From contig CAMKMD010000009.1 in NCBI GenBank assembly GCA_946413815.1, positions 1 through 64,000 of the forward strand: a stretch of DNA of 64,000 nt, in the 5' to 3' direction. Both the position numbers and the translations under genes were made by a program. The notes beneath the pieces were generated by a model. That model had not been told where the DNA came from. It made no database searches and saw only the letters and a list, made by a program, of their open reading frames with translations. Below are positions 35,196 to 42,846 of this stretch, piece after piece (position 1 is the first letter of the stretch; every line of letters begins with the position of its first letter). The DNA is from an uncultured Ruminococcus sp. Lineage in GTDB: Bacteria; Bacillota; Clostridia; Oscillospirales; Ruminococcaceae.

Positions 35196-36065
35196 TTATT
35201 TGTAAAGATCGTAGTAGGATATAAGGCTATCCATTACTTTTTCATTATACTTATAATTGTTACCATCCGGAGACTGGTAAAAAAGATTCTTCTGAATTAT
35301 CTGCTCCCATGGCTTAATATCCCAGTCATTGATACAGCCATCACCGTCCATGTCTGCGGTTTCAACAAACTTTCCTGCAAGCGGATACTTATCACGATCT
35401 GCTACATACTGTTCTATTGCCACCTTATCACAGATATCTACCTGACCATCGCCGTTTGCGTCGCCTAATCTTGATATCAGACGATCCATATGAAAGGTAT
35501 AATCTTCCTTAACAATTTTGCCGTCCGGATGATCAACAATAAAGCTGCATGATCTGTTATACATCAGCTGTGCTGCCGGATGATGCTTAGGATCTTTGAA
35601 ATAGTCTGACATAGTCATGATATCGCCGATGCTGAACATAAGATCACCATTCGCATCGCCCCAGCAGTAAGCACTTCTATCCACACCTTTTACATTAATA
35701 GATCTCTCGCAGTGAAGGATATTATACATATCCTGATAGCTATACTTAGGATAGGTTACAGCCAGATAGTCTATCATATATCCATCATCCTCGTCTATCT
35801 TGCCATTATGATTCCAGTCTTTGATATGCCAAGCTGCCTGAGGGAACATTTCTTCGACGATCATCTTATCTTTGGAATTTCCGTTTACATATCTTGTGAA
35901 TGCAGCAGTATCCCAGAAATCGTATTTTCCGTCTTCATTGATATCACCCTCAAGAGTGTAGGTTATCACAAATTCTGCATTTGCGTTGATTGTATTCATC
36001 ATAGGAACTGTGCAGAGTGTAGCCGCAGCAATCGCAGCTGCGATCTTTGTTGCAATTGTCTTCAT
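35196..36065 (-). CDS. Secreted protein made of dockerin/EF-hand-type repeats
   Basis: 289 residues. Signal peptide, then calcium-loop repeats spread over the whole mature chain: GDINEDGKYDFWDTAAF, DWNHNGKIDEDDGYM, GDANGDLMFSIGDIM, GDANGDGQVDICDKV and DMDGDGCINDWDI. This is more than the two repeats of a normal dockerin and there is no other domain, so it may be a tandem dockerin or an EF-hand-like calcium protein of the surface. Lies between the two mobile elements. AAAGGAATAATACAAG precedes the start. Confidence 0.8.
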   Translation of the reverse strand: MKTIATKIAAAIAAATLCTVPMMNTINANAEFVITYTLEGDINEDGKYDFWDTAAFTRYVNGNSKDKMIVEEMFPQAAWHIKDWNHNGKIDEDDGYMIDYLAVTYPKYSYQDMYNILHCERSINVKGVDRSAYCWGDANGDLMFSIGDIMTMSDYFKDPKHHPAAQLMYNRSCSFIVDHPDGKIVKEDYTFHMDRLISRLGDANGDGQVDICDKVAIEQYVADRDKYPLAGKFVETADMDGDGCINDWDIKPWEQIIQKNLFYQSPDGNNYKYNEKVMDSLISYYDLYK

Positions 36066-36487
36066 CTTGTATTATTCCTTTCGGCAGTTTATTAGAGGCC
36101 TCACTTAGTATTTTACTACCGACAGCGGATAATGTCAAATCAAGTCACTATTGTCAATGTTTATATTTTTTTACTTTAGTGGCGGCAGAATATCATGTGC
36201 GGGTATGCAGTGAATATGGCGTCTATCCTTGCATCTGGGAGATAGGTCTTGCGACAGTGCTTTCCTGCGGAAGCATGGATTGAATGGCATTATTTTCTGT
36301 TGAATTTCACATATTTATTTTTGTCACAAAATGACATTTGGTTGATTTACCGTTTTTTTATCTCACCGCACTGGCTTGGTAAACTGTTAAAGCGGTAAGC
36401 AGCTCAGGGGCTGTTGTTTTTTTATTTGTTGGCGGGAATGTTTGGACACTGTGGACACATCATAGAGAGTCACTCGTCCTTTCTCCA
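36066..36487. other. Intergenic region with paired TGGACAC motifs
   Basis: No gene seen. TTTGGACACTGTGGACACATC at 36441-36461 holds two TGGACAC 9 bases apart; a similar pair (TGGACACATGGACAC) lies at 35074-35088 beyond the element 1 integrase. These could be integrase arm sites near element ends. Confidence 0.35.
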
Positions 36488-38185
36488 TCATTCTTTCAGT
36501 TTATATGTCACACAGAATACATTATCATTCCATTTAAGAATGAAAGGCTCGTCACTGATTACTTCATACTTCTCGTCCCTTCTTATATTTATTGCAACCT
36601 TATCTCCCACATGACCATACCCAATATACTTCTTTGCCATCTCGTTGCGCTTATCTCCTTCAATTATTGTGTACTGAACATAATATGGAACATTCCATTC
36701 AAGTCTATGCTGAAAATCCTCTATCGCAGCCTTAAGATTTTTAAATGGGCTGTATACGTCCCCTGCCTGCTCCGCAACCATTCTTCCAACAGAGATATCT
36801 GCCTCAACCCGGATTTTCTTCTCAAACTCCGATAAAAGTTCTCTGTGCTTCTGATAAAACGAGATATATGAAGTGTGTGCGTCGTCAAGTATTTTTAATG
36901 TTGTATGCTTAAGGATACATTTACGTGAATCATCTATGCTGTCCTTGTATTCTTTTGATTCAGAGTACAGTTTAAACATCTCTTCAAAGTCATACAGTTC
37001 CAGTGAAGAGCATAGCTTATCAAGCCATAGAGTCAAAAGATACTTGTATATGACTATAGTATCCTCTTTGCTGAAGCCGATCCCATTCTCTTCCATAAAT
37101 AGTCTGAACTGATCCAGGCCTTTTCCAAGCCCTTCAGTCTTTGTATCTGAAAAGAATCTGTTATAATTACACTTTAAAAAACTATCCACTATACTACTTA
37201 TTGCTTTGAGCTTTTTCATATATTGCAGCTTAACGTCACTGCAATACTTTTCCAGCAGATACTTGTATGCGTTCCTATATGACATCTCCTTTATCTCAGA
37301 TTCTGAGTTTCCATACTCAGTTCCGATTTTCTCAGCCATGTCAGACTTACAGATTCCATGGCTCTCATCTTCAGCAGTAATCATACCGGCCAACGAAGTA
37401 TAGAAACAGAATATCCTCGGAACATAAAAGTCAGTATTAAGGTTCCAGAAATCCAGTCTACAGTCCTGAGCACTGACTAAAGACACAGGCCTATTCTTTA
37501 TCATACTTGCTCTGACAAGCTCTACGTTCTCTAATCTTCTGCTGTCTGTTCCCTGCTCTGACACAAGATGCAGCTTTATCGTAGTATCAATGTATCTTAC
37601 ATTATAATGTATATGCCAATCATCCCCATTATCTATAAGGAGGCAATAGTCGCCTGTGCCTTCCTTATACTGCTCCACTGCAGAGTATCTGGCAGAAGAA
37701 TATATCATTCTTATTATTCCTTTTGTGATAATCTCTTTTCTGTGCCTTACCCTCATTTTTTTCAGCTCGCTATTGTATTCATCTTCATCAAAGTTTTTAC
37801 CAAATGAACACATTAGATGGATATGGCGCTCCAGAAGATGCCCTATCAGTTTCGAAAACAATGCTTTTTCCGTGTCACTATAAAAAGTATAGTTAAGATC
37901 TATTCCTTTTTTCATGAGATACTCTACTGCATGATCAACTGCAACCTGCCTGCAATAACCCTTATACTCCTTACCATTGCTATCAACAAATTCTGTCTTT
38001 GCTTCAGTAAAGGTTAGCCTGATCAGTGCGGAGTAGTCCGCTTCGTCCGTTTTCAAAAAAGAACACTTGTTCGCATACTTACCTTTCCCGATTATCACTA
38101 GCCTCTTATCTATGTCAACACCCACTGCCTTACTGGGGAAAATGCTTGCTATCATGTCACCAAGATGGCCGTTCCTGATATCCAT
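36488..38185 (-). CDS. Large unknown protein carried by element 2
   Basis: 565 residues from MDIRNGHLGDMIASIF, ten bases after GGAGGCGAG; the ORF-track start 69 codons upstream has no RBS. Soluble, mixed alpha/beta; stretches such as GDYCLLIDNGDDWHIHYNVRYID and DFYVPRIFCFYTSLAGMI look like a core fold, and the C-terminal 90 residues are beta-rich (KKYIGYGHVGDKVAINIRRDEKYEV). I recognise no domain or catalytic motif. It is transcribed away from xis/int on its own strand, as accessory cargo usually is, so a defence or maintenance role is conceivable. Confidence 0.7.
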   Translation of the reverse strand: MDIRNGHLGDMIASIFPSKAVGVDIDKRLVIIGKGKYANKCSFLKTDEADYSALIRLTFTEAKTEFVDSNGKEYKGYCRQVAVDHAVEYLMKKGIDLNYTFYSDTEKALFSKLIGHLLERHIHLMCSFGKNFDEDEYNSELKKMRVRHRKEIITKGIIRMIYSSARYSAVEQYKEGTGDYCLLIDNGDDWHIHYNVRYIDTTIKLHLVSEQGTDSRRLENVELVRASMIKNRPVSLVSAQDCRLDFWNLNTDFYVPRIFCFYTSLAGMITAEDESHGICKSDMAEKIGTEYGNSESEIKEMSYRNAYKYLLEKYCSDVKLQYMKKLKAISSIVDSFLKCNYNRFFSDTKTEGLGKGLDQFRLFMEENGIGFSKEDTIVIYKYLLTLWLDKLCSSLELYDFEEMFKLYSESKEYKDSIDDSRKCILKHTTLKILDDAHTSYISFYQKHRELLSEFEKKIRVEADISVGRMVAEQAGDVYSPFKNLKAAIEDFQHRLEWNVPYYVQYTIIEGDKRNEMAKKYIGYGHVGDKVAINIRRDEKYEVISDEPFILKWNDNVFCVTYKLKE

Positions 38186-38384
38186 TGTGATCTCGCCTCC
38201 ATTTTGTAATTTTTTTGTAATTTTTCTGTAATATTTGCAGAATTCCGGTTTTCTTTCCCTTTTCTTATTTCTTTCTCTCGAAGCTTCGCCATTTGCATAA
38301 CATTTTAGAAAAAAATTCCAATAATTTTCGTTTTGATAGAATGGATATGTCAGCTGATAAAAATAATATGAAAGGGTGATTACC

Positions 38385-38597
38385 ATGGACAAATCAACAC
38401 TTTGTCTTACGGCCGAGCAGGTAGCTCAGGAACTCGGGATTTCTGTCTCACTCGTTCGGCGTCTCACTCGGAATGGCTCCCTGCCGCATCTGCGGCTCGG
38501 ACGCCGCATCATCTACCCGTCTGCCGCTATTAATAGCTGGCTGGCAGATCACACGGAATATGGAAAAACCATTTCCGAGGATGATTCCGATGCGTAA
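38385..38597 (+). CDS. xis: Excisionase / MerR-like HTH protein
   Basis: 70 residues from MDKSTLCLTAEQVAQEL, after AAAGGGTG. An N-terminal winged helix-turn-helix (AEQVAQELGISVSLVRRLTRNGSL) and SWL motif, the size and layout of Tn916-type excisionase/HTH_17 proteins. Overlaps the integrase start by 8 bases. Bends attachment DNA for excision. Confidence 0.8.
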   Translation: MDKSTLCLTAEQVAQELGISVSLVRRLTRNGSLPHLRLGRRIIYPSAAINSWLADHTEYGKTISEDDSDA

Positions 38598-39795
38598 GGC
38601 GGCCAACGGTGAGGGGACGAAGTATCGTCTCGCCAACGGGAAGTGGCGTGGAGCAATCTACGCCACACTTCCTGATGGAGGTAAAAAACGGATTTATCGG
38701 CAATTCCGTACCCGCAAGGAAGCGGACGAGTGGCTCACCAGGATTAAAGCGGAAATCAGCGCCGGGAAACCCGTCCTCTGCTCCGACCAACCATTCGGTG
38801 AGTATCTCGAACAATGGTATGAGAAGTTCGGATGTGTTGCTGTCAGAGACGCCACAAGGATGAATTACATAGGCTACCTGAGGCACGTTCAGCGGCATAT
38901 GATCAGGAATGTCAAGCTCAAGCATCTGACAGCCGAGGATCTTCAGGATTTCGTTTCTTATCTTCAGAAATGTGGACACCTGGACACACCAGAGCAGTCG
39001 CTCAGTTCAAAGACCATACGCAACATTTTAAATATGGTCCACAAGGCGCTCAACCACGCCGTCGGCAGGCAGCTGATCTATCATAATGCAGCCGACTATG
39101 TCCAGCTTCCTAAGGTAATTACGCCAGAAATTCGTGTACTTACTGAGCCGGAGATTGGCAGGTTCGTAGCAGCAATGAAGGGTGACAGCCTTCAGATCGC
39201 TCTGGTGCTGATGCTGTTTTGCGGCTTAAGACTGGGCGAGGCCTGTGCCCTTACGCACGACGATGTGCGCTGTGATGATGGAATTCACTACCTCAGCATT
39301 ACGAAGTCCCTTAACCGTGTTACGAACTTCGAGGCAAAGGTCGGTGAGCCAAAGACAGTGCTCAGAGTTCAGGCCACAAAGACGTCCAAGGGTAAGCGAC
39401 AAGTTCCCTTGCTTCCTGAAGTCGCTGAGAAGGTGCTCGCTCATATGAGCTGGCAGCAGAAGCAGGCGGGGCAGTCCTACGGGCTGTATGAGGAGAACCC
39501 ATATCTCGTGTCCAACGAGCTTGGACGCTTTCTCGACCCTGGTACTGTGAGAAAGAAGTTGAAGGTTGTTGCCGAGAGCATCGGCATCACAGACTTCCAT
39601 CCGCACTGTCTCAGGCATACTTATGCCAGTCAAGCGGTCAAGTGCGGTGTCCCACTCCCCTATCTCAGTGATATCCTGGGGCACGAGAGCACGGCGTTCA
39701 CGGCAAAAGTGTATGTCTCTCTTGACTTAGAGGGACGTGCGAAGGCTCAGTCTGCTATGGCTGAGTTCGTAAAGAAATCATTTAACAATATCTAA
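38590..39795 (+). CDS. Tyrosine integrase of element 2
   Basis: 401 residues from MRKAANGEGTKYRL, after GAGGATG; the track start is 39 codons early and overlaps xis. Arm-binding N-terminus (GKWRGAIYATLPDGG), core-binding domain, and catalytic residues in LFCGLRLGEACAL, HCLRHTYASQ, HES and the Tyr in KVYVSL. Its segment LQKCGHLDTPEQ is encoded by a TGGACAC pair like those in the intergenic regions, probably chance. Confidence 0.92.
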   Translation: MRKAANGEGTKYRLANGKWRGAIYATLPDGGKKRIYRQFRTRKEADEWLTRIKAEISAGKPVLCSDQPFGEYLEQWYEKFGCVAVRDATRMNYIGYLRHVQRHMIRNVKLKHLTAEDLQDFVSYLQKCGHLDTPEQSLSSKTIRNILNMVHKALNHAVGRQLIYHNAADYVQLPKVITPEIRVLTEPEIGRFVAAMKGDSLQIALVLMLFCGLRLGEACALTHDDVRCDDGIHYLSITKSLNRVTNFEAKVGEPKTVLRVQATKTSKGKRQVPLLPEVAEKVLAHMSWQQKQAGQSYGLYEENPYLVSNELGRFLDPGTVRKKLKVVAESIGITDFHPHCLRHTYASQAVKCGVPLPYLSDILGHESTAFTAKVYVSLDLEGRAKAQSAMAEFVKKSFNNI

Positions 39796-39833
39796 AGTCG
39801 GGGGCATCGCGCCCCCGCAGAAAGGAAAAGATC

Positions 39834-41198
39834 ATGTTAACGCAGATTAACAAACTCTTATCAAGCCTCCCGCCAATCCTGATCTCTGAAAAGGATGTGG
39901 CCTCGCAGATTACTCGTGAGGTCATACGTCTGGGTATCATCAAGTATGACAAGCAGACACCATACGTCAAGCTTCCGACGCACTGGCAGAAGTTCAGCAG
40001 ACCCGACCTTCAAGTGGTCATCCGAAATCTCATCTGCCCTGAGGACAGGCAATCGGTCGGTTCGAATACCATAGTCGAGGTCGGAAAGAGACTTTCTGAG
40101 GACCTCTCACTGAAGATTGACATTGAGGGGGCGTTCTGGAAACAGCAGGAACTTATAAATTTTAAAAATGGTGTACTTAACATAAGAACAGGCGAATTCA
40201 GCCCGGAGAGAGGAAAATACATCTTCAACTACGTTCTCGCAGCAAACTACAGGGAGAATGCAACGGAGAAGGATTGCCCAAACTTCATGCGCTTCATCGC
40301 AACTTCAGCTGGCGCAGAGAACAAGGAATGCATACTCGTTTCCACCGGCTTTGCTATCTCTTCGCTTACAGATGTAAAGAAGTCTGTCTTCTTGATTGGT
40401 GAATCCGACGGCGGAAAGTCCACGTATCTGAGATTGGTCGAAAGTGCAGTAGCGCCTGAACTCGCATCCAGCATAAGTTTTCAACAGCTTGCTGACCGCC
40501 ACTACATCATACAGCTCTTGGGTAAGAAGCTGAACCTGTCCTATGACAACAGCGCCAAGGCCATGGACAACGAGCAGATCTTCAAGAGCGTTGTCTCCTG
40601 TGAGCGCATCGAGGGCAGAGCTCTCCGTGAGAATCCCGTGCAGTTTATCCCAGTCGCAAAGCTCTTCTTTGCGTCCAATAAACCCTACGTCTTCAAGCAT
40701 CCGGATCTGGCGCTGTATCGCAGAATGGTCATAATACCATTCGAGTACAGCATCCCACCTGAGAAACAGGACAAAACTCTTCTTGATAAGCTTCTGTCCG
40801 AGCGTGATGCGATATTCTCTCTCGCAGCTAAGAGCCTCAAAGCCTTTGTTCTGTCCGGATACAATTTCAGGATGTCACCGAAGGCCCAAGCTTATCTTGC
40901 CAGCCGTATAGCTGCCCTCCACAGCGTCGAGGAATTCCTCAGCGACCGTGCGAAGATAGACGCGAACGGTTCGGTATCTGCAGCAGTGCTGTATGATAAC
41001 TATAAGGCATGGTGTGTCGACAATGCTCTTGATGCCGAGGACAAGACCGAATTTAAGGAGAATGTCCTCAGCTTCAATCCTGCAGTGGACTACAAGAAGA
41101 TTGGACCGAAGCAGAAACGCGTATGGGGATTCAAGGGACTGAGACTCAAGACCACGGAGGAGCTGAGTGCCCCGGATGACAAGAATGAGGTGAAGTAA
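39834..41198 (+). CDS. D5/P4-type primase-helicase ATPase
   Basis: 454 residues. A D5-type N-terminal region (NFKNGVLNIRTGEFSPE), then a superfamily 3 helicase-like ATPase: Walker A GESDGGKST (about 188), acidic strand (KLNLSYDNSAKAM), motif C-like AKLFFASNKP (about 280) and a C-terminal winged-helix region (about 365-450). Such proteins initiate replication of phages, P4-like satellites and plasmids. An AEP primase domain is not visible, so it is probably helicase only. AGAAAGGAAA precedes the start. Confidence 0.85.
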   Translation: MLTQINKLLSSLPPILISEKDVASQITREVIRLGIIKYDKQTPYVKLPTHWQKFSRPDLQVVIRNLICPEDRQSVGSNTIVEVGKRLSEDLSLKIDIEGAFWKQQELINFKNGVLNIRTGEFSPERGKYIFNYVLAANYRENATEKDCPNFMRFIATSAGAENKECILVSTGFAISSLTDVKKSVFLIGESDGGKSTYLRLVESAVAPELASSISFQQLADRHYIIQLLGKKLNLSYDNSAKAMDNEQIFKSVVSCERIEGRALRENPVQFIPVAKLFFASNKPYVFKHPDLALYRRMVIIPFEYSIPPEKQDKTLLDKLLSERDAIFSLAAKSLKAFVLSGYNFRMSPKAQAYLASRIAALHSVEEFLSDRAKIDANGSVSAAVLYDNYKAWCVDNALDAEDKTEFKENVLSFNPAVDYKKIGPKQKRVWGFKGLRLKTTEELSAPDDKNEVK

Positions 41199-41199
41199 A

Positions 41200-41247
41200 A
41201 TGAATTACAATAATACTGGCTATAAGCCGAGAGACGACTGGATCTGA
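41200..41247 (+). CDS. Possible 15-residue peptide
   Basis: MNYNNTGYKPRDDWI, starting two bases after the primase stop codon, with GAGGTG nine bases upstream. Too short to prove; it could be a translated small protein or a leftover. Confidence 0.25.
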   Translation: MNYNNTGYKPRDDWI

Positions 41248-41256
41248 TGTATAGTT

Positions 41257-41298
41257 ATGTAATGATGCCGCTAGCAAGATTCCGCGGCGTTATTACAT
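41257..41298 (+). other. Hairpin upstream of mob genes, candidate oriT
   Basis: Arms ATGTAATGATGCCGC and GCGGCGTTATTACAT (15 bp, two wobble positions) around a 12-nt loop, 40 bases before the RHH gene. Position and form fit an oriT inverted repeat. Confidence 0.45.
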
Positions 41299-41338
41299 TA
41301 CATCCCACATTAAAAAATTATATAAAGGAGTGCTTTCA

Positions 41339-41671
41339 ATGGCCGAAAAAATATTTCAGATGAGGCTCACCAACAGCGAGCATGAAAGACTTGTTCAGCT
41401 CGCTGAGCAGGCCAACATCGACAAGACGGCGCTCGCTAAGCGTCGCATCTTCTCAGACGAAGGTATCATTATCCTCGACAACGCCCACCTTATCTCCCGG
41501 TCTCTGATCGAGATCAGTGACCAGCTGCGAGGTGCACAGCGTGACGGCAAGCTATCCGACGAGCTTGTCGCCAAGACTTATGAAGCGCTCTGTGAGGTTT
41601 CAAGAGCTTTCACCGCCGTCAGCAAGGAGATCACAGAGTTCAAGGCTCAGCAGGAAGGCGGTGGGGACTGA
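41339..41671 (+). CDS. Ribbon-helix-helix mobilization accessory protein (element 2)
   Basis: 110 residues from MAEKIFQMRLTNSEHERL, after AAAGGAG. N-terminal RHH fold (FQMRLTNSEHERLVQLAEQANID), then helices; MobC-like. Ends one base into the relaxase start, so the pair is translationally coupled. Confidence 0.75.
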   Translation: MAEKIFQMRLTNSEHERLVQLAEQANIDKTALAKRRIFSDEGIIILDNAHLISRSLIEISDQLRGAQRDGKLSDELVAKTYEALCEVSRAFTAVSKEITEFKAQQEGGGD

Positions 41672-42783
41672 TGTCAATCGTCAAGTTCGTCAATGTGCGC
41701 TGCACCGAGCCATCTGGCACCCTTCAGCTGCACGCTTACCTGTCAGACTATCTCAAGACCGATGACGGCAAGTACATCGACGGTCTGGGTTTCGTAACTG
41801 ACGACTTCATGGCGGAGTTCGAGGCAGTAAAGCGTGCCAATCAGAAACTGGGCGGGAGTCAATTTCGGCAGATCACAGTTTCCATCTCCCCCGCCGGCAA
41901 TGATCACACCAACGCTGAGTACCTGGAGATTGGTCGGAAAATTGCGGCCTACTATTACGAAAAAGGTCATCAGGCCATGATTTATCTGCATCTTGACACT
42001 GATGTCAGGCATCTCCACATAATGCTGAACAGTGTCAACCTCCGTACCGGAAAAATGTTCACCCAGAGTCGGAGTGAGCTCAACCGCTTCAAGCTGCACT
42101 GCAACCACGTCCTCGCCGAGTACGGCCTCGACCAGATTCGAAAGCCCGCTGAGACGCTGAGTGACTCAACCGTACATGAGCTATGCGACGGCTTCGACTA
42201 CCTGGAGCTCTTCGATGAAATTATGGCGGACAAGGCTTCCGCCCTTGCAGACCTCTTCGAGAAGCCTGAGGTAAGATCTCACGGCTATGAACCTCAGGGC
42301 CGCACCTGCTGGTCCCGCAGCGCCACCTGGCCGGACTTGCCTTTTATGCACTGCTTCGATACTATGATTGCGAAGCCGGAAGGATACATAACCCCACCCC
42401 ACAACTACCCTATCAAGGAGGAAACAATTATGAATAATAAGTCAGATCATCAGGAATTACCGATTGTAACCACCGACCAGTTCCCCGCAGAGGTCAGCAG
42501 TTCTATCCCCGGGCTCACAATCAACTGCAGTAAGACCTTAAATATTGCCGTACCCGAGGGAGCAGACAGCAACGATATCGCCGACCTTGTCAACGCAGTC
42601 GAGCCGCAGCCAGAGACTGATAGAGCATTCAACACGAAACTCGGCATAGCGGCCACTGTGGAACTCCAGAACCTCGGTTACGACATCCCCGTCACAGTTG
42701 ACTGCTCCACAAACATCAATGTCATGTACGAAGATATCATGAAGTCCAATATCATCGATATCCCCGGAGATGAAGATGACTGA
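41671..42783 (+). CDS. MOB-type relaxase with unrelated C-terminal extension
   Basis: 370 residues. The first 200 form the relaxase: FRQITVSISPAGN, the metal-binding VRHLHIMLNSVN (about 110-121) and SRSELNRFK. After a short Cys/Trp-rich joint the frame continues into an acidic 117-residue part (NNKSDHQELPIVTTDQF…NVMYEDIM). A very strong RBS, AAGGAGGAAACAATT, sits right before an in-frame ATG at 42430, so the C-terminal part is probably also, or only, made as a separate protein. It contains TLNIAVPEGADSNDIADLVNAV and is unrecognised. Terminator follows. Confidence 0.8.
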   Translation: MSIVKFVNVRCTEPSGTLQLHAYLSDYLKTDDGKYIDGLGFVTDDFMAEFEAVKRANQKLGGSQFRQITVSISPAGNDHTNAEYLEIGRKIAAYYYEKGHQAMIYLHLDTDVRHLHIMLNSVNLRTGKMFTQSRSELNRFKLHCNHVLAEYGLDQIRKPAETLSDSTVHELCDGFDYLELFDEIMADKASALADLFEKPEVRSHGYEPQGRTCWSRSATWPDLPFMHCFDTMIAKPEGYITPPHNYPIKEETIMNNKSDHQELPIVTTDQFPAEVSSSIPGLTINCSKTLNIAVPEGADSNDIADLVNAVEPQPETDRAFNTKLGIAATVELQNLGYDIPVTVDCSTNINVMYEDIMKSNIIDIPGDEDD

Positions 42784-42789
42784 TCCGCT

Positions 42790-42818
42790 TAAGCGCCCCT
42801 CGGGGCGCTTTTTTTTTG
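42790..42818 (+). terminator. Terminator of element 2 operon
   Basis: AAGCGCCCC-TCGGGGCGCTTTTTTTT. Confidence 0.85.
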
Positions 42819-42846
42819 ACTGACAGGCACCCGTAAAGCCGCCGCT

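Larger units (their letters stand above)
36488..42783. mobile_element. Integrative mobilizable element 2
   Basis: Contains a large unknown gene on the minus strand and, divergently, excisionase, tyrosine integrase, D5-like primase-helicase, RHH protein and relaxase. No conjugation machinery. The replication protein suggests autonomous or rolling replication after excision. Limits are gene limits; att sites were not resolved. Confidence 0.72.

Noticed and set aside
38979-39000. TGGACAC pair inside the element 2 integrase as an att site
   Set aside because: It encodes CGHLDTP in frame within the gene and can be explained as coding sequence.
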